Below, in pieces: positions 37,725-48,619 of a stretch of 64,000 nucleotides of DNA. Made by a program: the position numbers and the translations under genes. The stretch is taken from the NCBI GenBank assembly GCA_020809425.1, contig JAGGDC010000001.1:1935001-1999000 (forward strand), given 5' to 3'. Origin of the DNA: Candidatus Synoicihabitans palmerolidicus (lineage in GTDB: Bacteria > Verrucomicrobiota > Verrucomicrobiia > Opitutales > Opitutaceae). The notes under the pieces are model-generated. The model made no database searches, was not told the origin of the DNA, and saw only the letters and a list, made by a program, of their open reading frames with translations. Position 1 is the stretch's first letter. The number at the start of each line of letters is the position of its first letter.

Positions 37725-39148
37725 GTCCGCCTTTCTTCGAACTCTGCATCGCCTTACGCCCTGCATTGGCTCTTACCATGGGCGCAATCATCGTGATCGG
37801 CGTCGACATGACATGGGGCTCAAATCGCACCATCGCCCAACGCCTACACACTGCAGTCGCCCTCGGGTTGGTCGGGATCACCGCTTCCTTCTATGCGGTC
37901 ATCTCAGAGGGCCAACCGGGTTCCTTATTTGGTGGAACATTCATGCTCGATGCTCTCGGCCACATGACTCGTCTGGGCGTGCTGGGGCTGAGTTTTTTCA
38001 CTTTGGCGTTGGCGCCGTCTGGCTCCCGTTTACGCAATCCGGCCGAATACGTCGCGCTCATTCTCCTCGGCTCTGCCGGGTTCACGTTGATGGCCGTCGC
38101 CCAACAACTATTGGTCATTTTTCTAGCGATCGAACTGGCCAGTCTTTCACTCTATTTACTTGCGGGATTTGACAAGACTCGCCCCGAATCCGCCGAAGCA
38201 GCGCTGAACTACTTCCTGTTTGGCGGCATGGCGGCGGCCTTCCTCCTCTATGGCCTCACTGGCTCGATCGAGTTACCTCAAATCGCCATCGTGCTGTCGG
38301 GTAGTGATCCCCCTCAACTACTCATGCTTGTGGCTTTGATCATGGTGATCGTTGCCTTTGGCTTCAAATCCGCTGCCGCTCCATTTCACCTTTGGGCTCC
38401 TGACGTCTATCAGGGAGCGCCGGCTCCATCAGCCGCCCTGATAGCCTCCGCGTCAAAACTCGCTGGGGTTACCGTCTTTGCTCGCTTGCTTTGGCCCGGT
38501 CTCGGTCCAGTCGCGGGTGGGGTGGAGACTCCCTCCAATTTCTCCGGCTGGTTGCCGGCGGTGGCTTTGGTTGCCACGGCCTCCTTATTGCTGGGTAATA
38601 TCAGCGCCTTAGCCCAGAATAACTTTCGCCGGTTTCTGGCCTATTCGGCGATCGCCCACGCCGGAATAATGCTCTTGGGCGTGATGGTCATCGACCATGC
38701 TGGCTACGGTCCCGTCGTCTATTACACAGTGACCTACGGTCTCGCGACGGTCGGAACCTTTGGGGTGATCGGCATTCTGGACTGCGCCGGAGTGGGACCT
38801 CGCTATTCCGATTTAGCCGGTCTTTACCAGCGCTGCCCCATTCTCGCTGCCACCCTGCTGGTCTGTCTGCTGTCGCTGGCAGGCATTCCCCCACTTGCCG
38901 GATTCTTTGGCAAATTCGGCATCTTCGTCGCAGCGTTCCAATCCGGTGGGGCCTTCTCTTCGCTCGGTGGTCTCGCTATCCTCGGCATCGCAGCCAGTGC
39001 CGTTGCGCTCTATTACTATTTGATCGTCCTCAAGCAGGTAGTAGTCACGCCTCCCCCCGGACTCACTTCGAGCGAAGCGATTCCCGTTACACTCGGTGCG
39101 CGTATCGTTGTGGCATCATCTTCGGGCTGGGCCTCTTCCCGTCCATAA
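37721..39148 (+). pseudogene. nuoN: NADH-quinone oxidoreductase subunit N, nearly intact, altered C-terminus
   Basis: The 475-residue frame has the antiporter-like NuoN fold with about 13 membrane segments: LVIFLAIELASLSLYLLAGF with the key glutamate, SAEAALNYFLFGGMAAAFLL, FGFKSAAAPFHLWAPDVYQG with the key lysine, NNFRRFLAYSAIAHAGIMLL and AGIPPLAGFFGKFGIFVAAF. The last residues (RIVVASSSGWASSRP) look wrong. A one-base shift near 39105 restores a hydrophobic end (IIFGLGLFPSIISKGF) stopping at 39165. It is the least damaged gene of the cluster. Without its partners it is unlikely to be useful. Confidence 0.85.
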
Positions 39149-39437
39149 TTTCAAAAGGCTTTTGATTCCCTTTACACAGGTTCGAGAAAATCCCCCCCCT
39201 CCCTCGTACTCGCGATCGTTAACTAGAGCAATCTGTAGGCCCTACACCTTAGTTGCCCTCCTCGAACGATTAATTAACGATAGCGAAAAATGTAGTAAAC
39301 CGATGGTGGATATTTCGATTCCGATTGTCACGCCATTAAAGACCATGCCCATGCTGACCGCAATACTGTTGTCCAATCAGACGCCGCCCGAGAAGTTTTT
39401 CGCCGGCCGTTACACCGATACGGCTCGTAATCACCCT

Positions 39438-39973
39438 ATGCCAGCACCTAATCCCACCCCCGACCCGGAAGGTCACTTCGCCAGCCTCTACCGAGCGACA
39501 ATTGCCCCGTTGCGACGCTATTTGGACCGATTATTGGGTAATCACGCCGAAGCCGAAGAGATCGCCCCACGACGCCTACGCACGAATTTTTCGTCAACCA
39601 GCCCACAAACCGGAAGCGCTCTTCTACACCACAGCCCGGGCGCCTCGCCATCAACCGTGACATTTCGCCTATTTCCCCCTCCAAGGCCCCTCTCGACCAC
39701 GCGGCCTCCCAAACGCCCGACATCCCTCGTCAGGTGATCGCACGCCAGGAACTTGCACTCCTCGAAACAGCGATCGACCATCTCCCTCCGGGCTGCCGTA
39801 ACGTGCTCTTGTTACGCAAAATTGAACTGCTCTCGCATCGCGAAATTAGTCAACGCCTTGGCATCGCTATCAGCACTGCCGAGAAACAACACGCTCGCGC
39901 CTTGCGACTGCTACGTACCTCCCTTACCGCCGTCACCGACGACGAAGCCAACTCCTCATTTTCTTCATCATGA
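39438..39973 (+). pseudogene. ECF sigma factor (FecI-like), frameshifted
   Basis: The N-terminus (HFASLYRATIAPLRRYLDRL, NHAEAEEIA) is the sigma region 2 start of an ECF factor. The frame is lost near 39565 (HDAYARIF continues in another frame) and again near 39640. Region 4 is intact in the last frame: ARQELALLETAIDHLPPGCR, NVLLLRKIELLSHREISQRL, GIAISTAEKQHARALRLLR. Such factors switch on a TonB-dependent receptor together with a FecR anti-sigma protein, which follows with a 4-base overlap. Confidence 0.82.
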
Positions 39974-40978
39974 ACTCCTTCGACTCCGAGTCCGACGCGC
40001 AGATCGCAGAGATTGCTTCTCTTTGGGCCGCCCGATTGGAAGACGGCGCACTTGGCCAGACCGATCGTGCTGAGCTTGACGCTTGGCGGGAATCTGACCC
40101 CCGGCACCGTGAATACCTGAGCGAGTTTTGTCAGTTATCCGCCGACATCGAATCACACTTGCCGAGCTTGGTCCATGCCGGCGCGTTTACTCTACCTTCC
40201 CCCATCACATCTCCAACTGCTACCGCCCGCCGGTTGCCGCATTTCGGATGGATCACCGCCAGCGCGCTCGCAATCGTCCTCGTAGCAGGCTTCGTCACTT
40301 ATCCATCCTCCGAAGTCACCTCACCTCAACAGATCGCCACGAACGTGGCACAACGCCATGCCGTTACCTTGGATGACGGTACTCAAGTCGATCTCAACGG
40401 CCACACGAACTTGGTCGTGGAATCCACGGTCTCTGAACGTCGGGTACGACTTGTCGGTGGATAGGCTTTCTTTCAAGTCACCAAGGACCCTTCACGACCC
40501 TTTATTGTCGAAACTCTGCTGGTGCCGTACGCGTCACCGGCACGGCGTTCACGTACGAACACTCGCCCCCAACGAAATGGAAGTCACGGTCTCGGAAGGC
40601 TCCGTTCAAGTCAGAGTGGGATCTCGCTCTGATCAGCCCGCCGAGGCGCCATTCGCGCTGACTGCGGGGGACCAACTGTCCGCCAACGGCACTGCGCCAC
40701 TCCTACGAAAGCTCAATGCGGACGAAATTGCCGACGTTCTGGCATGGCGGGGCGGCACTTTTGTTTTTGACGTAACTCCATTGCCTGAAGCTCTCGCCCG
40801 ATTCGCCCACTACCACAGGATCAGCATCAAGGCCTCTCCGTCCCTCGATGAACTTGTGGTCAGTGGACGTTATCCGCTCGATGACTTAAGTGGCTTCTTG
40901 ACGAAACTTGAGAATATTCTTCCGGTCATGGTGACGCATGATTCGAGCGGTACGACGCGCGTTATACCTCGCCCTTAA
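39970..40978 (+). pseudogene. FecR family anti-sigma regulator, nonsense and frameshifts
   Basis: The protein begins with the FecR N-terminal helix domain (SLWAARLEDGALGQTDRAEL, AWRESDPRHREYLSEF) and one membrane segment (HFGWITASALAIVLVAGFVT). The periplasmic FecR domain follows (RHAVTLDDGTQVDLNGHTNL). A TAG at 40462-40464 replaces the glutamate of GGEAFFQV. The frame then shifts near 40511 and 40553 before continuing (VRTLAPNEMEVTVSEGSVQV, EIADVLAWRGGTFVFDVTPL). Intact FecR would pass a receptor signal to the sigma factor. This copy cannot. Confidence 0.85.
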
Positions 40979-40988
40979 TTTTCCTCGC

Positions 40989-43704
40989 ATGCCGATCCGG
41001 ACCGTCGCCCCGCGCTCCTCTGCCGGGACTCATCTCGCTCTCTCCCTCTTCACCCACCAAACAGAAGTCTCGCTACTCTATTCACCAACCGAGCTGCGCG
41101 ACACCACATCCACCGCCGTAGTCGGTCAACTGGAACCTGCCCGATGCCCTCACGCGACTCCTGCGCGGCACGGGATTCGGGGCGAGAGTAAAAGACGGAG
41201 CATATTACATCACCGCTACCCCGCGCCCCATCGGTGAGCTCGTTGGTCGCATCACTACCGCGAATGGAGAGCCCAACACTGGCACGCGCATTATCATCCC
41301 CGACCTCCGCCGGGCCACCAAAACCAATCGCCATGGTGAGTACAGTTTTGAAAATATCCCTCTCGGCACCTTCCTCGTCGTCGTTAATCGCACGGGATTC
41401 CAACCGATCCACATCAGCGACGTTCAAGTCACTGCGTCGCCCCGGACCTACCTCGCCCCCATCGTACTCCGCCCCGCCTACGAGACCAATCAACTCGAAC
41501 CGGTAATCGTCGAGGGCCGTCTCAACCGTCGCGGACCTCTCGATCCCGGCCCCACTGTCTGGGGGCCTCGTCAAGCCGGTCGCAACTTCGACCTCACTCG
41601 CACGATCAACGACGCGCTGCCCTACCTCATCTATGACCGCGACCGCATCACCCGCAGCGGCGTGGTCAACCTCAACGATTTTCTCCGTCTTGAACTTCTG
41701 GATACCGACACCACCTCTCTGCCGCCTGATCAAAACGGGGACGGCGACCTCTTTTCCGGTGGAAGCTCCAACCTTAACCTCCGTGATTCGGCGCGGACGA
41801 AACCATCGTCCTGGTCAACGGTCGACGTCTGCCCGAAGTACTCACGTCAGTGGGCTCTCAGGGCGCCAGCAACGGATACCAACCTCCGGATGTAAACTTC
41901 ATCCCGCTCAGTCTCGTGCAACAGGTGCAGGTTTTGCCCGCCTCCGCCTCTGCCCTCTACAGCGGAAACGCCGTGGGTGGCGTCATCCACATCCTCCTCC
42001 GCCCCGACCTTACCCGACGTCGAACCGAAATCACACCACTTACACCAACGCCACCGAGGGATTCGACGCAGCGTATTCCGCCGTGACTCTCCTCCATAGT
42101 GAAGCCCTGCTTAATGGAGCTCTACGCGTCCGCTTCAACGCTAACTTTGTCGAAACCGCGCCCGCCAATGACTCTGAACTGAAATACCATCGTAACAACG
42201 TCCCCCTCGGACGTATCCGACCGCGACCCACTCTACCGCGCCACACCCAACATTCGGACCGAGAAAAATACCCCCCTTTTTCCTGGCTCGTCCACCAGCG
42301 TCACGTCCGTTGCTCCGGGCGCCGACGGCACAGGTGGTCTCGCCGCGTTCGACGACCGTCATGGCCTGCGCAACTACGCTCTCTACGATTCCCTTGGCAC
42401 TCTAGCGGGAGCCATCAACGGCATCGATTCCCCTTATGGCCGCGAACAACAGCGTGAACTCTTCTTCGCTTCAGCCGTTTACGAAGTCTCTCCTTGGGTG
42501 GAAATAGGTTTGGACGCTGCCTATTCGACCATTGTCACCAACCGTGGCTACGATGTGTTCCGGGGAGACCTCCTACTCAAAGCCAATAATTCGCTCAATC
42601 CGTTCGGACAGAATGTCCGCGTATCTCTCTACGAAACACACGACCAACTCGGTCAATCCTACAGCGAAGCTCAACTGGACTTCTACTCTCTCGCCGGCAG
42701 CGCAGCCGAAACCAACATTGCACCGACCCTGGCGCTTAAGTTCGGACTCGCCAATGGCCTCACCTTCCGTGGCAGCTTCACCACGTCGAACCGTTTCCCT
42801 ACTCCGTTCATGAGCCGAAATCTTGGCAACGGAATCGACGCCGGCACGGGCGTGAAATACGTGCATATTAGTGATTCCCTCCGCGGTGAAGACTACGATG
42901 TGCAACAACGTTCCGTGATCAACCCGGATCTCCGTAATTAAAATTCAATTACGCAAACCTTTGGCGTGATTTATGAAGCGGGCGAAAAAATCGATTCCGG
43001 GCGTCAGTCGATTTTTTCGATGCCAAAAGATCCATGAGATCGTGGGATTGGGCCCCACCGAACTCATGAATCTTGAATCTTTCTTTCCCGATCGCGTCGT
43101 CCGCGCCCCCCCGTGAAGCCGACGACCCATCTCCGATCGGAAGGGTGACTGAAGTTCGCACCGGGGGTATAATCTGGCCGGACGGCACTCGCAGAACATC
43201 ATGGCAACTTTCGACTACGCCCGCCAGGACGTCTTCGGAGGCACTTTTGGTATTCGAGCCCGCTTGGTGTACTTTCACAAGTTCACCCGGGAAATCTTTC
43301 CCGAAGAACCCGGCATCGATGAGATACGGGAGCCCAGTGGCTCCGCCCCCGGGCTCCTGAAATATCGCGCTACATTCGGAGGCGGCTGGTCCACTAAACT
43401 CTTCGCCCTCGGATTCGACGGACAGTATTTCCACTCCCGCCGCCTACCTCAGACCGAATGGAACTTTCAAGGCGCGCGCACCATCGCCCCCTACTGGCAG
43501 ACGGATCTCTACGCCCAGGCTGACTTGGGGCACTGGTTCCTTCCCTCCGAATCACATTACGGACTTAAAGGCCAAATTCGCGTTAACAACGTATTCAAAA
43601 AAGGCTACCCCTACTACGCCAACGAAGCCTCGGGCGCGGGGATTCAACCTTACGGGGACTGGCGGGGGCGCACCTTGTCGTTATCCCTGACCGCAGAGTT
43701 TTGA
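40989..43704 (+). pseudogene. STN-domain TonB-dependent receptor, multiply broken
   Basis: Fragments appear in the normal order of a signalling TonB receptor. The STN secretin-like domain (LALSLFTHQTEVSLLYSPTE, LLRGTGFGARVKDGAYYITA) is followed by a carboxypeptidase-like domain (GRITTANGEPNTGTRIIIPD). The plug follows (ETIVLVNGRRLPEV, NFIPLSLVQQVQVLPASASA, LYSGNAVGGVIHILL). Barrel strands then run to the terminal aromatic (WRGRTLSLSLTAEF). Frame changes occur near 41130, 41790, 42030, 42220 and 42300, and the segment 42942-43200 is scrambled with stops. The substrate is unknown. Confidence 0.85.
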
Positions 43705-43824
43705 AATCGGATGAAGGAAGTGCTCACAAGGACACTCCCTTCATCCAACCACCAAGCGGTGGCGCCAACTTTCAAGACTTCCCACTAGCGGGTTCTGCTG
43801 CCGCGGCTGTCACCAACCGTGACT

Positions 43825-44232
43825 ATGCCCGCCACCTCTACCCCCGAAGAAGACCTTCGCCAGTCCCTGAAGCGTTGTCGCCCCGAGGTCACCACCGCCA
43901 CCTTCCAGTATCGTGATTCTGGTGACACGTCTCTGCGGCCATTGATCCTCACCGGAGTCATCGAACGGTTCGTCGAACCCGAACTTCGCTCCCGACTGAC
44001 CAACCCCGACGACACTTTACGTCTCCGCGAAGATCTAGGCCTGGATTCCCTAACCATGATGGAGATCGTCCTTCTCACCGAGGACGTATTCCGCATCAAC
44101 ATCACCGCCTACGAACTCCGCCACCTCTGCACCCTCGGACAAATCAAGACGTTTGTCTCCGGCAAAGCCAAGGGGCTCCCCTTACCCACCGCCGCCGAAC
44201 TCATGATCAGCAACTGGGCCATTCGAGACTAA
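43825..44232 (+). CDS. Acyl carrier protein with N-terminal extension
   Basis: The 135-residue protein has a phosphopantetheine attachment site at Ser75 in LREDLGLDSLTMMEIVLLTE, followed by DVFRINITAYELRHLCTLGQ, typical of acyl carrier proteins. About 55 extra residues precede the carrier domain, more than in the fatty-acid-synthase ACP. The ATG at 43825 was chosen over a GTG at 43819. A delta-60-type secreted protein follows after 4 bases, and a broken ketosynthase lies beyond an IS3 remnant. It may have belonged to a specialised lipid or pigment pathway, which is inference. Confidence 0.82.
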   Translation: MPATSTPEEDLRQSLKRCRPEVTTATFQYRDSGDTSLRPLILTGVIERFVEPELRSRLTNPDDTLRLREDLGLDSLTMMEIVLLTEDVFRINITAYELRHLCTLGQIKTFVSGKAKGLPLPTAAELMISNWAIRD

Positions 44233-44236
44233 TTCC

Positions 44237-45221
44237 ATGACTTTTACTATATTTACGGCGCCAACCAGGATGATCGCAGCGTGTCTGCTTATCAGTGTCG
44301 CCTCCCTCGAGGCACAACCACTCCCTGTCGAGACCCCATTAATCATCCCCTCCACGGATCAAACACTCCCTGGCCGGCAGGACCGTCTCGATACGGGCGG
44401 TTCGCTTGTGCTAAAAAGTGACGCGCCTACCGATACAGCAGTCATTTGGTTTCGAGACCGGAAAATCGTGGCTACCTCCACGTCTCCCGAACTCTCGCTT
44501 TATGATCTCACCCCCACTCGATACTGGCAACTACCAAGCAGTCTGGATCGAGGGCGGACGGTCCCACCGCTCCGCCTTGCAGCCGCTCACCATCGGTCCG
44601 CTTCCCTCCACTCATTTCACGGGTCCCAACCTCACGGCAGGCCAATTCGGTATCAAAGGAACCGCGACGATCAAACGCTTGCTCCCCGACGGAAGGATTC
44701 TAATCCACATCGCCATCACGCAGCCGCGTCTCTTCACCTACCATCTTATGGCATCAGACTTGTCCGAAGCGGCCCTGCTCCATACCGATCAAGACTACGG
44801 CCCCAAATTACTGGGGCTTCGCGAAGACGGGTCCTTTTACCTCGCGGATATCCCCTACCGTTTCGCTGCCAAAAACGAATCGGGTCCTTTCGAACTCCCC
44901 ATCGAGTTCTCCACGTCAAAACCTACCGGCATGGCTGATCGCGGCGACCTCGGATTCCTCCTGTATAACTCTCAATATTTGGTCGGAACCGACCCCGCTG
45001 GCGTTCATCAATTCACGATCGAAGTCGCTCCATTGAGTTCGAGCGTCCACTATCTCGATTCGGTCGTGTCACTGCCAAATGGCAGTATCGCGCTCCATAT
45101 GTCATCCACCCACCTTAACGATACAGAGGTCGAAGGCACTACGCGGCACCTTACCACGAATGGTGAAATTGATCCCTCATTTACTCCCATCTTTAATCGC
45201 GATGCGAGCCGATCCACGTAA
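44237..45221 (+). pseudogene. Secreted delta-60-repeat-like protein, frameshifted and truncated
   Basis: The frame begins with a signal peptide (MIAACLLISVASLEAQPLPV) and an Ig-like stretch (GGSLVLKSDAPTDTAVIWFR). A shift near 44510 leads to the main part, which has delta-60-like repeat units (IKRLLPDGRILIHIAITQPR; then VVSLPNGSIALHMSSTHLN with HLTTNGEIDPSF). Such repeats form beta-propellers in secreted proteins of Verrucomicrobiota. The frame ends where IS3 sequence starts at about 45222, so the 3' end is lost. Function is unknown. Confidence 0.65.
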
Positions 45222-46253
45222 TCGCGCAGCGTCACGAGGTGCATTCGGTGCAAGTGAGTCAGTGGAAGAAGGAGGTGTCCGAGCGGTTGCCGGAGGTCTT
45301 CGCGAAGCCCTCGGCGCAGGTGCGCGACGAGATCGAGCGGAATCGCAAAGAGAAGGAACTGTATGCGCGGATCGGGCAGCTGCAGATGGAGCTCGAGTGG
45401 CTCAAAAAAAGTTGGCGCATTTGGAGAGTAAGGAGCGCCGCAGCATGATCGAAACCGAGCATCCGAAGCTGAGTGTGGCCCGGCCGTGCGAACTGTTGAA
45501 GCTGCCACGCTCAACCTACTCCCACCACCCGAAGCCACCGAAGGAAGCGGACCTGGCGTTGATGAAACAGATCGACGAGATTTACCTCGAGTCACCGTTC
45601 TTTGGTAGCCGCCAAATGACCCGTTGGTTGCAACGCGAAGGACACGTGGTGAACCGTAAACGGGTATGGGACTCACGGCGATCTATCAAAAACCGAGTCT
45701 GTCGAAGAAAGCGGCCTCTCATCAGATCTACCCGTATCTGCTGCGAACGCTGAAGGTTGAAAGGTCGAATCAAGTGTGGGCAACAGATATCACCTACATC
45801 CCGGTGTGCGGTGGCTTCGTTTACCTGTGTGCGGTGATCGACTGGCACTCGCGGATGGTGCTCGCATGGGAACTGTCCAACACGCTCGATGCGTCGTTTT
45901 GCGTGCGAGCGGTGCAGTGCGCGATGGCGATTTACGGCAAGCCGGAGATCTTCAACACTGACCAAGGCTGCCAGTTTACCAGCGCCGAGTTCACCCAGTT
46001 ATTGTTGGCCGCCGGCGTACGACTATCGATGGACGGCAAAGGACGGTGCTTGGACAATGTCTTGGTCGAACGCCTGTGGCGCAGCGTCAAATACGAGAAA
46101 GTCTATCTGAAACGCTATGAGACGATGGTCGAGGCCCATGCCAACTTGGAGACCTACTTGCTGTTCTACAACGACCGACGACCGCACTCCGCCCACGGCC
46201 GCCAAACACCATCCGAGGTCTACCACGCACAACTCGACCAAGCCGCCGCCTGA
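45222..46253 (+). pseudogene. IS3 family transposase OrfA/OrfB remnant
   Basis: OrfA lacks its start and its helix-turn-helix. Its end survives (VSQWKKEVSERLPEVFAKPS, RIGQLQMELEWLKK). OrfB follows by the usual frame change (LAHLESKERRSMIETEHPKL) and contains the HTH_21 region (IDEIYLESPFFGSRQMTRWL). A deletion after HVVNRKRV breaks the frame. The rve core then runs to 46253: QVWATDITYIPVCGGFVYLC, NTDQGCQFTS and LVERLWRSVKYEKVYL carry the DDE residues, and the end is YNDRRPHSAHGRQTPSEVYH. Confidence 0.9.
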
Positions 46254-46269
46254 CGGCGGCTATCCGAGC

Positions 46270-46294
46270 GGGGAGGAAGCCGCGCTTCCTCCCC
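46270..46294. terminator. Perfect 11-bp hairpin, terminator-like
   Basis: GGGGAGGAAGC and its exact complement are separated by three bases, just after the IS3 OrfB stop. A pyrimidine-rich tract follows, but there is no T-run. It could terminate transcription from OrfB or between the convergent ketosynthase remnant and the IS. Confidence 0.5.
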
Positions 46295-46313
46295 TGCTCC
46301 CCTCCATTATCTT

Positions 46314-47303
46314 TTATTCTTGGTCAGAAAAACCAGAAACCATAACTATAAATCCCCTGACCTGTCCAACCGACGGGGTCCACCTCACATCTACCTGTCG
46401 ATGCCCAGGTCCTGAAGCACTTAGCACCTCGATTTGATCCATGCGAAGCCCGGCGTTACTTAACGCGGTGGGTATGGCCTTTAATAAACCTCCACAAAGT
46501 CGATCGCTCGGATCGTTGAAAAACGAATGCCCAGCAATCCAACCATAACCTGCGCGTGGATTTTCTACCGGTTCCAACACTAGCATTGCTGCTCCCTCGC
46601 TAATAGTTTCCGTCGTTCTTCATAGGTCAAATGGGCGGCAATGAGTTTCTGCCCTCTCTATGGTCGAGGGCGTGAGTTCTGCCCGCCGACACTCCAACAT
46701 CGGATGCAAGAAAAGCGGTGATTCCGCTCCACCACAAATTGCGATATCTGCTTCTCCAGACGCAATTATTTGAGCTGCTGCTCCAATCGCATCAACTACG
46801 GAACAACCCGAGCTTTGAACCGATTGCATCGCCCCGGTGATGTTCAGCGTCGAGCTAATGCACGCCGCCACATGAGTAACATTGGCCGTCTCGACCACCC
46901 TGGGCCGCACTCCACGTAATCCTCTGCGGGAAACGGAGTGGATCGATTCGGTTATACCACCGAAATCCATGACCGATGGGCCCACCACAATCGCCGCCGT
47001 CAGATACTTAAATTCGCCCAAGTCTATACCTGCATCATCGACTGCCAGCTTTGCGGCAATAGCGCCAAACCGGGAATGTCTCGCTAGGTGCCGGGGGTGT
47101 TTCGCCCCGCCCCGATCTGATGCCTCCTGTAAGTGAACATCAGAAACCTCACCGGCAATAAAATCTCCCCACTGCGAATCCAATTTTGTGAACGGCTTGA
47201 TCCGACTCACCGGCTCCTGAATCCCACGCCAAAACGCCTCACGACCTATCCCCGCCGGTGTCACTGGCCCGACTCCAGTGATTTTCACTCGGCGGCGTTT
47301 CAT
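46314..47303 (-). pseudogene. Beta-ketoacyl synthase, nonsense codon and lost C-terminus
   Basis: The frame starts MKRRRVKITGVGPVTPAGIG and shows the ketosynthase fold: RFGAIAAKLAVDDAGIDL, the nucleophile loop AMQSVQSSGCSVVDAIGAAA with the active cysteine, and DIAICGGAESPLFLHP. A TGA at 46620-46622 follows ETHCRPFDL. The same frame then continues with RTTETISEGAAMLVLEPVEN to VLSASGPGH, after which homology ends near the IS3 remnant. The catalytic histidine region is not intact. The start overlaps the stop of the upstream kinase gene (ATGA), so they formed an operon. Confidence 0.83.
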
Positions 47304-48440
47304 TTCACTAGGGGAAAAGACAATCGAAAAGACGTACCTTCATTGGGTGAAGACTCTACCCCCATGGTCGCACCATGCGCCCCCAATAAATGGCGACATA
47401 TACTCAAACCCAATCCGGTCCCATGAGACTTGGTGGTAAACCCTCCCTTCAACGCATTCTTCGCCGTCGCTTCATCCATCCCTGCCCCATTGTCCTTGAG
47501 AGTCATTCCCACTTGATCGTTCGAACACGTGATTCTGATCTGCAATTTGGTCGCCCCTGCCTCTAACGCGTTGCGATACAAGTTCTGCAAGATTCGAGCC
47601 AATTCAAATCGAGACCCCCGCACGAGGGCCGACGGTAACCCCGTTGTTACAATCGCGGTGTTACTGAAAAATATCACCTTTTTCACCTCCTCCGCCAAAG
47701 TCACGAGATAGACATCCGTACATTCAGTCGATTGACGAGCTGCCTGCCGCCAATTCTCCGCCAGATGATGACAATACTCGGCCGCCCGCTCGACAATTTG
47801 CGTGTACTCCTGGAACCGCTCCGCCTTCTCCGGCGAAAGTCTCATTAAGTCTTCGGCTTCCTCGGTCAACAATCCCGCATATCCAATCATTACCGTCAGA
47901 GGATTGGCTAAATCGTGCACCAACTCCACCGACGCCCGACCTTGCCATACCGTCGACTCGGTCTCCGACATTTCCCACTTCAGCTTATCGAGCATCAACT
48001 TCGTGGAAAGATTCACTTTTGCTTCCCGCCTGCGTAATGACGTCCCCTTGGCCTGCATCCGCACCGCTTCCAACAATTCCTCAATGTCCAGTGGCCTTAC
48101 GTAAATACTGATTCGCTCCTCCCACCATGGCCTGCTGCGCCGTCGCCCAAGTGCCATACCCAGTCAACATCACCACCGCCACTTCCCGATCCAATTCTCG
48201 AATTTTCGCCAACGCCTTGCTTCCATCCATCTCCGGCATCCAAATATCCAATATGACCACCGCGTAAGAAATTTTCTTAATCTTCGCCAACGCTTCCGCC
48301 GCTCGCTCCGCCGTATCCACCTCAAACTCCGTCCCCAATGTCAACGCGATCGACTCTCGCGGGCCATATTCATCATCGACCACCAACACCAGAGGTCGGT
48401 CGAGTTTGGTAGTAGATTCCATCGCTGTTGCCGTCGCCAT
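47300..48440 (-). pseudogene. Receiver-histidine kinase hybrid, one frameshift
   Basis: The N-terminal receiver domain (LVLVVDDEYGPRESIALTLG, phosphoacceptor Asp in VVILDIWMPEMDG, MLTGYGTW) ends GGANQYLRK. One extra G near 48100 then throws the frame. In the next frame PLDIEELLEAVRMQ links to a kinase: H-box ASVELVHDLANPLTVMIGYA, N-box LYRNALEAGATK, G-boxes DNGAGMDEA and GTGLGLSICRHLLGAH. No sensor or DNA-binding domain is present. Two separate proteins could still be made, but the linker reads as one ancestral protein of about 380 residues. It is coupled to the ketosynthase gene. Confidence 0.78.
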
Positions 48441-48619
48441 GATACTAAAAAGAGTCAGTCTTCATCCCCCAAAGCCACCGGTTAAAGAGAGTAAACGGAC
48501 CTAGTGGCACCAGAGACAAAAAAGTCAGTGACCCCCGAGTGTTTGCGAGCATGGTTTTACCGTGTCAAGTAGCGCAACAGGCAGTGACTTGCAGTAACGC
48601 CCCCTGACATACCTTTACC

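Noticed and set aside
43825..47303. ACP plus ketosynthase as part of a modular polyketide cluster
   Set aside because: No modular domains, acyltransferase, ketoreductase or dehydratase genes are in the window; both are single small proteins and the ketosynthase is broken.
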